DNA of 33,807 nt. Source: Xanthobacteraceae bacterium (GTDB lineage Bacteria > Pseudomonadota > Alphaproteobacteria > Rhizobiales > Xanthobacteraceae). This document shows, in pieces, positions 1 to 7,583 of the stretch (position 1 is the first letter of the stretch; each line of letters starts with the position of its first letter). The notes below the pieces were generated by a model. That model had not been told where the DNA came from, ran no database searches, and saw only the letters and a program-made list of their open reading frames with translations. The DNA lies in assembly GCA_019746355.1 (NCBI GenBank), contig JAIESC010000202.1, positions 1 to 33,807 of the forward strand. The letters run 5' to 3'. The translations under genes were made by a program, and so were the position numbers.

Positions 1-701
1 AGGAACATCGTCGAGTTGGTGAGCGGCGAATAGAACGACTCGACCCGCGTCAGGCGGTTGCGCGCGGCAATCGCGTTGGACTCCTGCGGCGAGATCTGGC
101 CGACGACCTCGATCAGCACCTCGTTCTTGACGAAGCGCGGATCGCTCGGCTGCGGGAGCGTGACGCCGCCGCGTTGCGCAACGGTCGTGCCGCGGGACGG
201 CGGACGCAGCGGGCCCATGCCGGCCGGCCCTGCGCCAACCGGCCCTGGCGTCGCAACCGCGATGCCGACCACCGGCGGGCCGACGATCGGGCCAATACCA
301 GGGCCGACCCACGGCGGACGCTTGCCCGGCGGACGGTGTGGCGGACGGTGTGGCGGACGGCCGTCGCCGCCCGGATCGCGGATCACGACAACGTCGCTAC
401 CTTTGCCCTTGCCTTTGCCGGGATAGCGGGAGCCGAGCTTCGGATGGCCCAGCTTCGGATTATCCTGGATCGAATTCTGGAAGCGCTGAAAGCGCGGCTC
501 GCTGTTGCGGAAGCCATGGCCGCCCATCATCGAGCCGCCGCCCATATTGCCCATGCTGCCGCCACGCGGCCCCATGGACATGCCGCTCGGACGGTATTGC
601 GCGTGCGACGCGCTGGTGGCCGCGGCGACCGCGACCACTGCCAAGGCGGTTGAGATCGACAGGACGCCGATCAGCCTGAAACGACGATTGGAAGAGCGCA
701 T
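1..701 (-). CDS. Secreted protein, probable S8 (subtilisin-like) protease; N-terminal part only
   Basis: An open frame runs from ATG at 701 leftwards off the window edge, so only about 233 N-terminal residues are visible. Residues 1-35 form a signal peptide (basic start MRSSNRRFR, Ala/Val-rich core, likely cleavage after SHA). Then come a Gly/Met-rich stretch, a Pro/Arg/His segment built on a 12-bp tandem repeat (RPPHRPPHRPPGKRPP), a Gly/Pro/Val-rich linker, and near residue 190 a sequence of the form DPRFVKNEVLIEV. That last piece resembles the inhibitory propeptide found before S8 subtilase domains ('PNEVLVEF'-like). The catalytic domain would lie outside the window, so the protease call is inference. 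It is third in an ECF sigma / anti-sigma / exported protein unit, 121 nt behind the anti-sigma gene, which suggests it belongs to that regulon. Confidence 0.5.
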   Translation of the reverse strand, partial: MRSSNRRFRLIGVLSISTALAVVAVAAATSASHAQYRPSGMSMGPRGGSMGNMGGGSMMGGHGFRNSEPRFQRFQNSIQDNPKLGHPKLGSRYPGKGKGKGSDVVVIRDPGGDGRPPHRPPHRPPGKRPPWVGPGIGPIVGPPVVGIAVATPGPVGAGPAGMGPLRPPSRGTTVAQRGGVTLPQPSDPRFVKNEVLIEVVGQISPQESNAIAARNRLTRVESFYSPLTNSTMF

Positions 702-822
702 GGCGGTGTCTCCGCGCAAAAGACTTCTACTCCCGCTCCGCCCCTTATTGTTGCGACGCCTTTATGGCCCCGCCGTGTCGACCGTCCCAGGCTTCAGGCC
801 GGGACGCCTTGAACTTCGTGGC

Positions 823-1500
823 TTACTGCGCCGCCGGCACCGTGAAGCTGACCACCGGATTGGCCGCGAGCTTCTTGACCACCGCGCCAAGCGCTTCCTT
901 GGACATCGGCTTGTCGGACACGCGAAGCCGGAAGAAGCCGGACTGCGGGCCTTCGACGACGACCGCCTTGTTGTCATTCAGGAAGGCGGTGATGGCGGCA
1001 GCGGTCGCGTCGGGCTTGAAGCTGACGCGGACGTAAGCGCCGTCGGTCGCCTGGTCCTGCGTGTTGGACGCGAGCTGCGGACCAACCTCACCCTGCTTCA
1101 CGAACACACCGGCGAGGATGCCAGCCTGAAGCACGATCGCAAGCGCCGCGGCCGTTGCGCCGTAAGCGAGCGTCCGCGGCGAAAAGCCGGCGACGAAATT
1201 GGTCATCCACTGGGTGATGTTGAAGGAGGCCTTCGGCGTACGGAGCGGCTCGGCGTCGATCTTGGCGAACAGCGCCTCCATCGCGCGCGCCGACGGCGCA
1301 CCGAGGTTCTCGTTGAGGCGGATCGCCTCGCCCAGCTCTTCGCGCACCAGCTCGTAGCGGGCCGCGAGTTCGTTGTCGTTGGCGAGCGCCTGCTCGACGC
1401 GGGCGGCGTCGCGGCGGCTCAAAGTGCCTGCGGCATGCCACGGCAAAAGGAGCTCTACGTCCTCCGGAAGCTCGTTGGTGTCCTTTTTGACCGCGTTCAT
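823..1500 (-). CDS. Membrane-anchored anti-sigma factor
   Basis: 225 residues. ATG at 1500 is chosen because it overlaps the stop of the sigma gene as ATGA and has an AGAGG motif about 6 nt upstream; an in-frame TTG at 1506 is less likely. Residues 1-75 are an anti-sigma domain of the FecR/RskA/zf-HC2 type (LLLPWHAAGTLSRRDAARVE, then an acidic helix). The HxxxCxxC zinc ligands of ZAS anti-sigma factors are absent. One transmembrane helix lies near 110-135 (YGATAAALAIVLQAGILAGV). The C-terminal ~90 residues are periplasmic and look like a small alpha/beta sensing domain. Translational coupling to the ECF sigma factor fits a sigma/anti-sigma pair: this protein would hold the sigma factor at the membrane until an envelope signal arrives. 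The signal is unknown. Confidence 0.85.
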   Translation of the reverse strand: MNAVKKDTNELPEDVELLLPWHAAGTLSRRDAARVEQALANDNELAARYELVREELGEAIRLNENLGAPSARAMEALFAKIDAEPLRTPKASFNITQWMTNFVAGFSPRTLAYGATAAALAIVLQAGILAGVFVKQGEVGPQLASNTQDQATDGAYVRVSFKPDATAAAITAFLNDNKAVVVEGPQSGFFRLRVSDKPMSKEALGAVVKKLAANPVVSFTVPAAQ

Positions 1501-2120
1501 GGCCAACCTCTTTCAATCCCTTGAGCTTTCAGCAGCTCTGCCAGCTTCTTACGCGCGTAGAACATTCGCGTTTTGACGGTTGCTTCCGGAATTCCAACGA
1601 TCTCGGCCACTTCCTCGACTGACTTCTCGTGGTAGTAGACCAGATCGATGATCTCCCGGTGCTCGGCCGAAAGTCCCCCAAGGCACTTCCGGATCACATC
1701 CGCCTTCTGCTTCTTCTCCAAGGTGACGTCAGGGGTGTCCGAGGTGTCCTCGATCGCCTCTGCCGTCTCCTCGTCCAGTTCGTGCTCGGGCTTCCTTCGC
1801 AGGACGGACAAGGCCTTGAAGCGCGCGATGGCAAGGAGCCAGGTCGAGACTTGCGACCTTCCCTCGAAGCGCCCGGCCTGACGCCAGACATCGAGGAACA
1901 CCTCGCTGATCAGGTCTTCCGCAGTGGCCTCTTCACGCACCAACCGCAGGACGAACCTGAACACTCGCACATGATGCCGGGCAAACAGGACCTGCATCGC
2001 GAGCCGGTCGCCGTTTGCGATCCGTCCAATCAGGACTTCGTCCGAAGTGGCTGGGTTCGCAGACAAGTCTCGGCTCTCGTGCAATTTGTCGTGGCAAGCA
2101 GAGGTCAGGTTCAAAGGCAT
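1497..2120 (-). CDS. ECF-family RNA polymerase sigma factor
   Basis: 207 residues, the normal size for an ECF (group 4) sigma factor. Region 2 covers about residues 40-105: LFARHHVRVFRFVLRLV, then EDLISEVFLDVWRQAGRF (core binding and -10 recognition) and STWLLAIARFKALSVLRR. An acidic linker with DEETAEAIEDTSDTPD follows. Region 4 (about 145-195) holds the -35-binding helix-turn-helix: LSAEHREIIDLVYYHEKS, then EEVAEIVGIPEATVKTRMFY. The start has AAGGAG 8 nt upstream. The gene is divergent from uraD-uraH across 78 nt and translationally coupled to its anti-sigma factor. Such operons are usually autoregulated by the sigma factor they encode; I did not identify the promoter motif. Confidence 0.95.
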   Translation of the reverse strand: MPLNLTSACHDKLHESRDLSANPATSDEVLIGRIANGDRLAMQVLFARHHVRVFRFVLRLVREEATAEDLISEVFLDVWRQAGRFEGRSQVSTWLLAIARFKALSVLRRKPEHELDEETAEAIEDTSDTPDVTLEKKQKADVIRKCLGGLSAEHREIIDLVYYHEKSVEEVAEIVGIPEATVKTRMFYARKKLAELLKAQGIERGWP

Positions 2121-2198
2121 TGCAATTTCTCCTTAAACCCCTTGAGCCGCAAGCAAAAACAGTCGCCAACCCCCATTCTGCAATGATTAACTGGGGCC

Positions 2199-3089
2199 AT
2201 GATCGACACGCCGCTGAGCCTTGATGCCCTCAACGCCATGCCCGCTTCCTCCTTTGTCGCGGCACTCGGCAAAGCGTTCGAACACGCCGGCTGGGTGGCG
2301 GAGGTAGCGGCGGGTGGCCGCCCCTTCCCCACGGTCGCGGCCCTGCACGAGGCCATGATGCAGGCGGTCCGGACCGCCCCGCCGGACCGGCTCTTGGCCT
2401 TCATCGGCGGCCACCCGGAGTTGGGCAGCCGGGTCAAGCGGGCCGACCTCACGGACCATTCCACGGCCGAACAGGGCAGCCTCGGGCTCGACGCGCTCAG
2501 CGCCGGGGAGTTCGACCGGTTCAGCCGGCTCAACGCGGCCTACCGGGAGAAGTTCGGCTTTCCCTTCATCGTCTGTGTGCGCCGCCACACCCGGGATTCG
2601 ATCCTGCGGCAGTTCGAGCGGCGGCTCGCCAACGACGCGGCGACCGAGCAGGCGGCAGCGCTTGCCGAGATCGGCCTGATCACCCGGCTGCGCGTGGCCT
2701 CGATGGTCGAAGGCCCAGGCAAGCCGAACACCGTCGGCAGGCTTTCGACCCACGTGCTCGACACGGTGAGCGGCCGCCCTGCTCCCGGCGTGAAGATTGC
2801 GCTGCACGAGATCGGCGCGAGCGCCCGCGGGCTGCTGAAAGAGACCACCACCAATGCCGACGGCCGCACCGACGCGCCGCTGATCGGCGGCGAGCCGCTT
2901 CGCATCGGCACCTATGAACTGTCATTCCATATCGGTGATTACTTCGCGAAGACGGTCGGCAAGCTTCCGGCCGATCCGCCGTTTCTCGACGTGGTGCCGA
3001 TCCGCTTTGCCATCGCCGAGCCCGAGGGACACTACCATGTGCCGTTGCTCGCGACACCATGGAGCTATACGACTTACCGCGGCAGCTGA
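2199..3089 (+). CDS. uraD-uraH: Bifunctional OHCU decarboxylase / 5-hydroxyisourate hydrolase
   Basis: 296 residues, two fused enzymes of the uricolytic pathway. Residues ~1-165 are OHCU decarboxylase (UraD): FIGGHPELGSR holds the catalytic His (about residue 72), followed by EQGSLGL and the closing LNAAYREKFGFPFIV. Residues ~180-296 are 5-hydroxyisourate hydrolase (UraH, transthyretin-like): LSTHVLDTVSGRPAPG (His ~185), NADGRT (Arg ~223), HYHVPLL (His ~278/280) and the diagnostic C-terminal YRGS. Together they take the urate-oxidase product hydroxyisourate to S-allantoin. The order is UraD then UraH, as in plant allantoin synthase; the reaction order is the reverse. No urate oxidase or allantoinase gene lies beside it. 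All key residues of both halves are present, so the call is firm. Confidence 0.95.
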   Translation: MIDTPLSLDALNAMPASSFVAALGKAFEHAGWVAEVAAGGRPFPTVAALHEAMMQAVRTAPPDRLLAFIGGHPELGSRVKRADLTDHSTAEQGSLGLDALSAGEFDRFSRLNAAYREKFGFPFIVCVRRHTRDSILRQFERRLANDAATEQAAALAEIGLITRLRVASMVEGPGKPNTVGRLSTHVLDTVSGRPAPGVKIALHEIGASARGLLKETTTNADGRTDAPLIGGEPLRIGTYELSFHIGDYFAKTVGKLPADPPFLDVVPIRFAIAEPEGHYHVPLLATPWSYTTYRGS

Positions 3090-3122
3090 AACGCCATTTC
3101 ATACACCCTGAGGAAACGCACC

Positions 3123-3755
3123 GTGATCGATCTCTACACCTGGACCACGCCGAACGGCCGCAAGATTTCCATCGCGCTGGAAGAGATGGGCCTGCCCTAC
3201 ACCGTGCACGCGGTGGACATCGGCAAGGACGAGCAGTTCAAGCCTGAATTTCTCAAGATCAGCCCGAACAACCGCATCCCCGCGATCGTCGATCGCGACA
3301 ACGGCCTGTCGCTGATGGAGTCCGGTGCGATCCTGCAATATCTCGGCGACAAGTCCGGCAAGCTCCTGCCGAAGTCCGGCGAGAAGCGCTGGAAGGTCAT
3401 CGAGTGGCTGAACTGGCAGATGGGCGGACCAGGCCCGATGCTCGGCCAGGTGCATCACTTCGTGAAGTACAATCCCGGCAAGGCGCCCTATGCCGAGGAG
3501 CGGTATCTGAAGGAAGCACATCGGCTCTACGGCGTGCTCAACAAGCGGCTCGAGGGCCGCGAATACGTCGCCGACGATTACTCGATTGCCGACATCGCGA
3601 TCTGGCCGTGGATCAGCCGTTACGAGTGGCAGACCGTCGACATGAAGCAGTATCCGAACGTGCTGCGCTGGTACACGACGATCGCCAAGAAGCCCGCGAC
3701 CCAGAAGGGCTACAAGATCCCGAAGGACGTCGGCGAGGTGCCGATCCCGCAGTGA
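3123..3755 (+). CDS. Glutathione S-transferase family protein (nu-class / YfcG-YghU-like)
   Basis: 210 residues starting at GTG 3123 with GAGG 9 nt upstream. Residues 1-80 form the thioredoxin-fold GSH-binding domain: IDLYTWTTPNGRKISIALEE, where the TTPNG segment carries the Thr/Asn typical of nu-class GSTs, then NNRIPAIVD (cis-Pro) and LMESGAILQYL (gamma-glutamyl contact). Residues ~88-205 are the all-helical domain with MGGPGPMLGQVHHF and ADDYSIADIAIWPW. E. coli YfcG and YghU are GSH-dependent disulfide-bond reductases with peroxide-reducing activity, so a cytoplasmic redox role is likely; the substrate is unknown. The gene lies 33 nt after uraD-uraH and probably shares its transcript, which ends at a hairpin at 3778-3807. 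Confidence 0.9.
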   Translation: MIDLYTWTTPNGRKISIALEEMGLPYTVHAVDIGKDEQFKPEFLKISPNNRIPAIVDRDNGLSLMESGAILQYLGDKSGKLLPKSGEKRWKVIEWLNWQMGGPGPMLGQVHHFVKYNPGKAPYAEERYLKEAHRLYGVLNKRLEGREYVADDYSIADIAIWPWISRYEWQTVDMKQYPNVLRWYTTIAKKPATQKGYKIPKDVGEVPIPQ

Positions 3756-3777
3756 GACTGCTTGCGCTTGGCCGCTC

Positions 3778-3807
3778 GCACCAGCGAAGCCGTTCGTCCG
3801 CTGGTGC
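3778..3807 (+). terminator. Terminator-like hairpin after the GST gene
   Basis: A perfect 9-bp inverted repeat, GCACCAGCG at 3778-3786 and CGCTGGTGC at 3799-3807, with a 12-nt loop, starts 22 nt after the GST stop codon. There is no clear T tract, so it may act as a Rho-assisted or 3'-stabilising hairpin. Confidence 0.5.
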
Positions 3808-3952
3808 AGCGCAAACGTTCCATCGCTGTCATCAAATCCAGGTGAACGCTGGATTCAGCCCGGCCGAAGCGCCATTCCGCGCGTTAATGGGCTGAACCGG
3901 CGTCCGCTTCCATGGATGCCCAGGTTCGGGGGCGCGTGCCTGGAGGAACGCC

Positions 3953-5308
3953 ATGGCCGCCACCGATGCCTTTGCCTATTCCCATCACCCGCTCAGCGAG
4001 AACGAACACCGCAAGCAGCTCCGCCGCGCCGTCGTCGCTTCCACCATCGGCACGGCGATCGAATGGTACGATTTCTTTCTCTACAGCACCGTCACCGGCC
4101 TGGTCTTCGCCAAGCTGTTCTTCCCGCAATCGGACCCGCTCACCGGCACGCTCGAGGCCTTCGCGATCTATGCCGTGGGCTTCGTGGCACGGCCGATCGG
4201 TGCTGCGATCTTCGGACACTACGGAGATCGCATCGGCCGCAAGTCGACGCTGATCGCGACGCTGCTGCTGATGGGCTTGGCCACCTTCGCGGTCGCGCTG
4301 GTGCCGACCTATGAACAGATCGGCATCTGGGGCGCGGTTCTGCTGACCGTGTTGCGTTTTCTTCAGGGCGTGGGCGTCGGCGGCGAATGGGGCGGCTCGG
4401 TGCTGCTGTCGATGGAATGGTCGCGTTCCGATGACACCCGCGGCTTCATTGCCTCATGGCCGCAGTTCGGCGTGCCCTGCGGCCTGTTCCTCGCCAATCT
4501 TGCCGTGCTCGCGCTGAGCCAGATGTCGGGCGATCAGTTCCTGTCCTGGGGCTGGCGCATCCCCTTCGCGCTCAGCCTGATCCTGGTTGTGGTCGGCATC
4601 TACATCCGTCTCGGCATTCTCGAGACACCGACGTTTGCCAGGCTCGTCGCCGAGCGGAAGGTGGAGCGGACGCCGATGCTGGAGGTGATCCGGTCCCACC
4701 CGCGGGAGATTCTTCTCAGCGCCTTCGCGCGGATGTCGGAGCAGGCACCGTTCTATATCTTCACGGCCTTCGTCTTCGCCTATGGAACCGGAACACTGGG
4801 CGTCTCGCGCGACTTCCTGCTCGTCGCGGTTCTTGCGGCGTCAGTCCTGTCGTTCATCTGGATCCCGCTGTTCGGCCACATCTCGGACCGCATCGGCCGC
4901 AAGAACATGTACATGCTCGGCGTACTGACCACCGGCGTATTCGGCTTCGTCTATTTCGGTCTGCTCGACACGGGCTCGCTGGTGCTGATCTTCATTGCGA
5001 TCTTGCTGTCGCTCATACCCCACGACATGCAGTACGGCCCGCAGGCCGCCCTGATCGCGGAATCCTTCCCCGGCCGGCTCCGCTACAGCGGTGCATCGCT
5101 GGGCTACCAGCTCGCCTCGGTGATCGCCGGCGGTCCCGCGCCGCTGATCGCCACGTGGCTGTTCAGCCGCACCCACTCCGCCTATGCGATCGCCGGCTAC
5201 ATCGCGGTCTGCGCCGTCATCAGCCTCGTCGCCACCGCGATGATGCATGACTACACCGGCAAGGACATCGAAAGCGAATTCGCGCACGGCGCTCGCCGGG
5301 CTGCTTGA
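3953..5308 (+). CDS. MFS transporter, metabolite:H+ symporter (MHS) family
   Basis: 451 residues with about 12 membrane helices. It shows MHS (ProP/ShiA/KgtP-like) hallmarks: ASTIGTAIEWYDFFLY in helix 1, the MFS loop motif GHYGDRIGRKSTL after helix 2, RFLQGVGVGGEWGGSVLL in helix 4, and the repeated motif GHISDRIGRKNMY in the second half. The start has a strong GGAGGAACGCC leader. MHS carriers take up organic acids or compatible solutes such as alpha-ketoglutarate, shikimate or proline/betaine with protons; nothing here fixes the substrate. It stands alone, with a stem-loop at 5358-5394 before the next MFS gene. Confidence 0.92.
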   Translation: MAATDAFAYSHHPLSENEHRKQLRRAVVASTIGTAIEWYDFFLYSTVTGLVFAKLFFPQSDPLTGTLEAFAIYAVGFVARPIGAAIFGHYGDRIGRKSTLIATLLLMGLATFAVALVPTYEQIGIWGAVLLTVLRFLQGVGVGGEWGGSVLLSMEWSRSDDTRGFIASWPQFGVPCGLFLANLAVLALSQMSGDQFLSWGWRIPFALSLILVVVGIYIRLGILETPTFARLVAERKVERTPMLEVIRSHPREILLSAFARMSEQAPFYIFTAFVFAYGTGTLGVSRDFLLVAVLAASVLSFIWIPLFGHISDRIGRKNMYMLGVLTTGVFGFVYFGLLDTGSLVLIFIAILLSLIPHDMQYGPQAALIAESFPGRLRYSGASLGYQLASVIAGGPAPLIATWLFSRTHSAYAIAGYIAVCAVISLVATAMMHDYTGKDIESEFAHGARRAA

Positions 5309-5357
5309 TGACGTCCGGATACGGCACCGCAGCACAGGGCTGCGGCATCGCCACTTG

Positions 5358-5397
5358 ATCCCACGCGCATCCTGGGTCAGGGATGGCGTGGGATTTT
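5358..5397 (+). terminator. Extended hairpin with T-rich tail directly before the next start codon
   Basis: ATCCCACGC (5358-5366) pairs with GCGTGGGAT (5386-5394). Inside it CATCC (5368-5372) pairs with GGATG (5381-5385), and TTTC follows. It looks like a Rho-independent terminator for the MHS gene, but the next ATG is at 5399, so the same structure would cover that gene's ribosome-binding region. Confidence 0.55.
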
Positions 5398-5398
5398 C

Positions 5399-6670
5399 AT
5401 GCTGGGCCCCAACAAGATCCATTACGGCTGGATCATCGTCGGCGTCACATGCCTTGTGGTGCTGACCGGCGCGGGCGTGCGCTCCTCGCCCGGCATCCTG
5501 ATGGTGCCGCTCGAAAGCGAGTTCGGCTGGTCGCGCGCCACCATCGGGCTTGCGGTCTCCATCAACCTCATTCTCTACGGCTGCATCGGACCGTTCGCGG
5601 CGGCGATCATGGAGCGCGTCGGCGTGCGCCGCTCGGTGGTCTACGCGCTGGCGCTGGTCGCAGCCGGCGTCGCCTCGACCTCGATGATGCAATACGCCTG
5701 GCAACTCATCCTGATGTGGGGCTTCGTCGTCGGCGCGGGCACGGGCTTTCTCGCAACCGTGCTGTCGGCGACGGTGGCTGCGCGCTGGTTCACCGCGCGG
5801 CGCGGCCTCGTGGTCGGCATCCTGAGCGGCGGCGGCGCGACCGGCCAGCTCCTGTTCCTGCCGGCGATGGCGACCATCGCGTCACACTTCGGCTGGCGCG
5901 CCACCGTGCTCGCGATCGCCGCCGTCGCCTGCGCGGTCATTCCGCTGGTGCTCCTGTTCATGCGCGACCGCCCGTCGGACGTGGGGCTGATGCCGTACGG
6001 CGAGACCGGCACGCCTATTGCTGAGCCCAAGCCCGCACAAGGCAATCCGGTTGCGCTCGCCTTCGCTGCGCTGCGCGACGCCTCGCGCATCCGCGACATC
6101 TGGATCCTTGCCGCGACCTATTTCGTCTGCGGCGCATCGACCAACGGCCTGATCGGCACGCATCTCATTCCGGCCTGCATCGACCACGGCTTTTCCGAGA
6201 TCACCGGCGCGGCGCTGCTTGCGACCATGGGCGTGTTCAATTTCATCGGCACCACCAGCGCCGGCTGGCTCGCCGACCGCTTCGACAACCGGCGGCTGCT
6301 TTCCATCTATTACGGCCTGCGCGGGCTGTCGCTGTTCTATCTGCCGTTCTCGTTCGTCGACTTCTACACCATGACGCTGTTTGCGGTGTTCTACGGCCTC
6401 GACTGGTTCGCGACCGTCTCGCCGACCGTGCGGCTGATCACCGAAAAGGTCGGCCGCGAGAAGGCCGGCATGGTGTACGGCTGGGTGTTCACCGCCCACC
6501 AGCTTGGCGGCGCGTCGGCGGCGTTCTTCGGCGGGCTCCTTCGGGTCAATTTCGGCGGCTACATGGAGGCATTCATGCTGTCGGGTCTGTTGTGCCTGAT
6601 CGCGGCGGTCGCCGTGCTGTTCATCGGCACCGGGCGCAAATCCGCAACGCCTGCGGTCGCGGCTGCATAA
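5399..6670 (+). CDS. MFS transporter, monocarboxylate/oxalate-formate-like
   Basis: 423 residues, 12 predicted membrane helices. The N-terminus KIHYGWIIVGVTCLVVL is typical of the OFA/monocarboxylate-porter branch of the MFS. GPFAAAIMERVGVRRSVV follows after helix 2; ARWFTARRGLVVGILSGGG in helices 4-5 and GWLADRFDNRRLLSIYYGL in the second half also fit. Family members exchange or import small carboxylates; the substrate cannot be read from sequence. The visible ATG sits inside the tail of a terminator-like hairpin, so translation may depend on how that hairpin folds. Its own Shine-Dalgarno sequence is poor. Confidence 0.9.
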   Translation: MLGPNKIHYGWIIVGVTCLVVLTGAGVRSSPGILMVPLESEFGWSRATIGLAVSINLILYGCIGPFAAAIMERVGVRRSVVYALALVAAGVASTSMMQYAWQLILMWGFVVGAGTGFLATVLSATVAARWFTARRGLVVGILSGGGATGQLLFLPAMATIASHFGWRATVLAIAAVACAVIPLVLLFMRDRPSDVGLMPYGETGTPIAEPKPAQGNPVALAFAALRDASRIRDIWILAATYFVCGASTNGLIGTHLIPACIDHGFSEITGAALLATMGVFNFIGTTSAGWLADRFDNRRLLSIYYGLRGLSLFYLPFSFVDFYTMTLFAVFYGLDWFATVSPTVRLITEKVGREKAGMVYGWVFTAHQLGGASAAFFGGLLRVNFGGYMEAFMLSGLLCLIAAVAVLFIGTGRKSATPAVAAA

Positions 6671-6730
6671 CTGCCCACTCCCCTTCCCCGTCCGTGAAAC
6701 GCTAGGATCGGAGATCGGAGAGGAGCCGCC

Positions 6731-7567
6731 ATGCCCGCCTTCATCTGCAACACCTGCGGCACGCAATACGAGCCGAGCGACAAGCCGCCGCGGGCCTGTC
6801 CGATCTGCGACGACGAGCGGCAATACGTGCCGCCGCCGGGCCAGACCTGGACCACGCTCGACACTCTGCAGAAGCGCTTCACCAACGGCTGGCGCGAGCT
6901 CGAGCCCAACCTGATCTCGATTACGACCTTTCCGCAGTTCGGCATCGGCCAGCGCGCGCAACTCCTGCGCACCCCGCACGGCAACATCCTGTGGGACTGC
7001 ATCTCGCTCATTGACCCCGCCACGGTCGCGCTGATCAACGCGCTCGGCGGCGTCAAGGGCATCGCCATCTCGCATCCGCATTACTATTCGTGCATGGCAG
7101 AGTGGAGTAAGGCGTTCGGCGGCGTGCCGGTGCATCTTCATGCGGCCGACCGCAGGTGGGTCATGCGCGGCGATCCGGCGATCGCGTACTGGCAGGGCGA
7201 GACCAAGGAGCTGCTTCCCGGCGTCACGCTGATCTGCTCCGGCGGACACTATCCCGGCGGCACGGTGCTGCATTGGGCGCAGGGCGCGGGCGGCAAGGGC
7301 GCGCTTCTGTCCGGCGACATCGTCCAGGTGGTGCAGGACAACAAGTCGGTGAGCTTCATGTGGAGCTTCCCGAACTTCATTCCGCTGTCAGGACCACGCG
7401 TCGAGGGCGTGGTGAAATCGCTCAAGCCCTACAAGTTCGACCGCATCCACGGCGCGTTCACCGACCGCACCATCTGGTCGGACGGCAAGGGCGTGCTGGA
7501 GCGCTCCGCCGAGCGCTATCTGAAGATCATCTGCGGCGACGGCAGCTACGAATTGCAGGGACCCTGA
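6731..7567 (+). CDS. MBL-fold protein with N-terminal zinc-ribbon/rubredoxin-like knuckle
   Basis: 278 residues, start preceded by AGAGGAG. Residues 1-30 hold two CxxC pairs (Cys6/Cys9 and Cys23/Cys26) in a rubredoxin or zinc-ribbon arrangement. Residues ~50-240 follow the metallo-beta-lactamase fold order: LLRTPHGNILWDC (first strands), AISHPHYYSCMAEW at the HxHxDH position, SGGHYPGGTVLHW for the next His, and ALLSGDIVQVV for the bridging Asp. The first metal motif is HPHYYS: the two His (115, 117) remain, but the Asp-His that would ligate the second metal is missing. A one-metal site or altered chemistry is therefore likely. The substrate is unknown. It converges with the membrane protein gene ending at 7584. 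Confidence 0.8.
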   Translation: MPAFICNTCGTQYEPSDKPPRACPICDDERQYVPPPGQTWTTLDTLQKRFTNGWRELEPNLISITTFPQFGIGQRAQLLRTPHGNILWDCISLIDPATVALINALGGVKGIAISHPHYYSCMAEWSKAFGGVPVHLHAADRRWVMRGDPAIAYWQGETKELLPGVTLICSGGHYPGGTVLHWAQGAGGKGALLSGDIVQVVQDNKSVSFMWSFPNFIPLSGPRVEGVVKSLKPYKFDRIHGAFTDRTIWSDGKGVLERSAERYLKIICGDGSYELQGP

Positions 7568-7583
7568 GGGTTCTGATCGTGCC

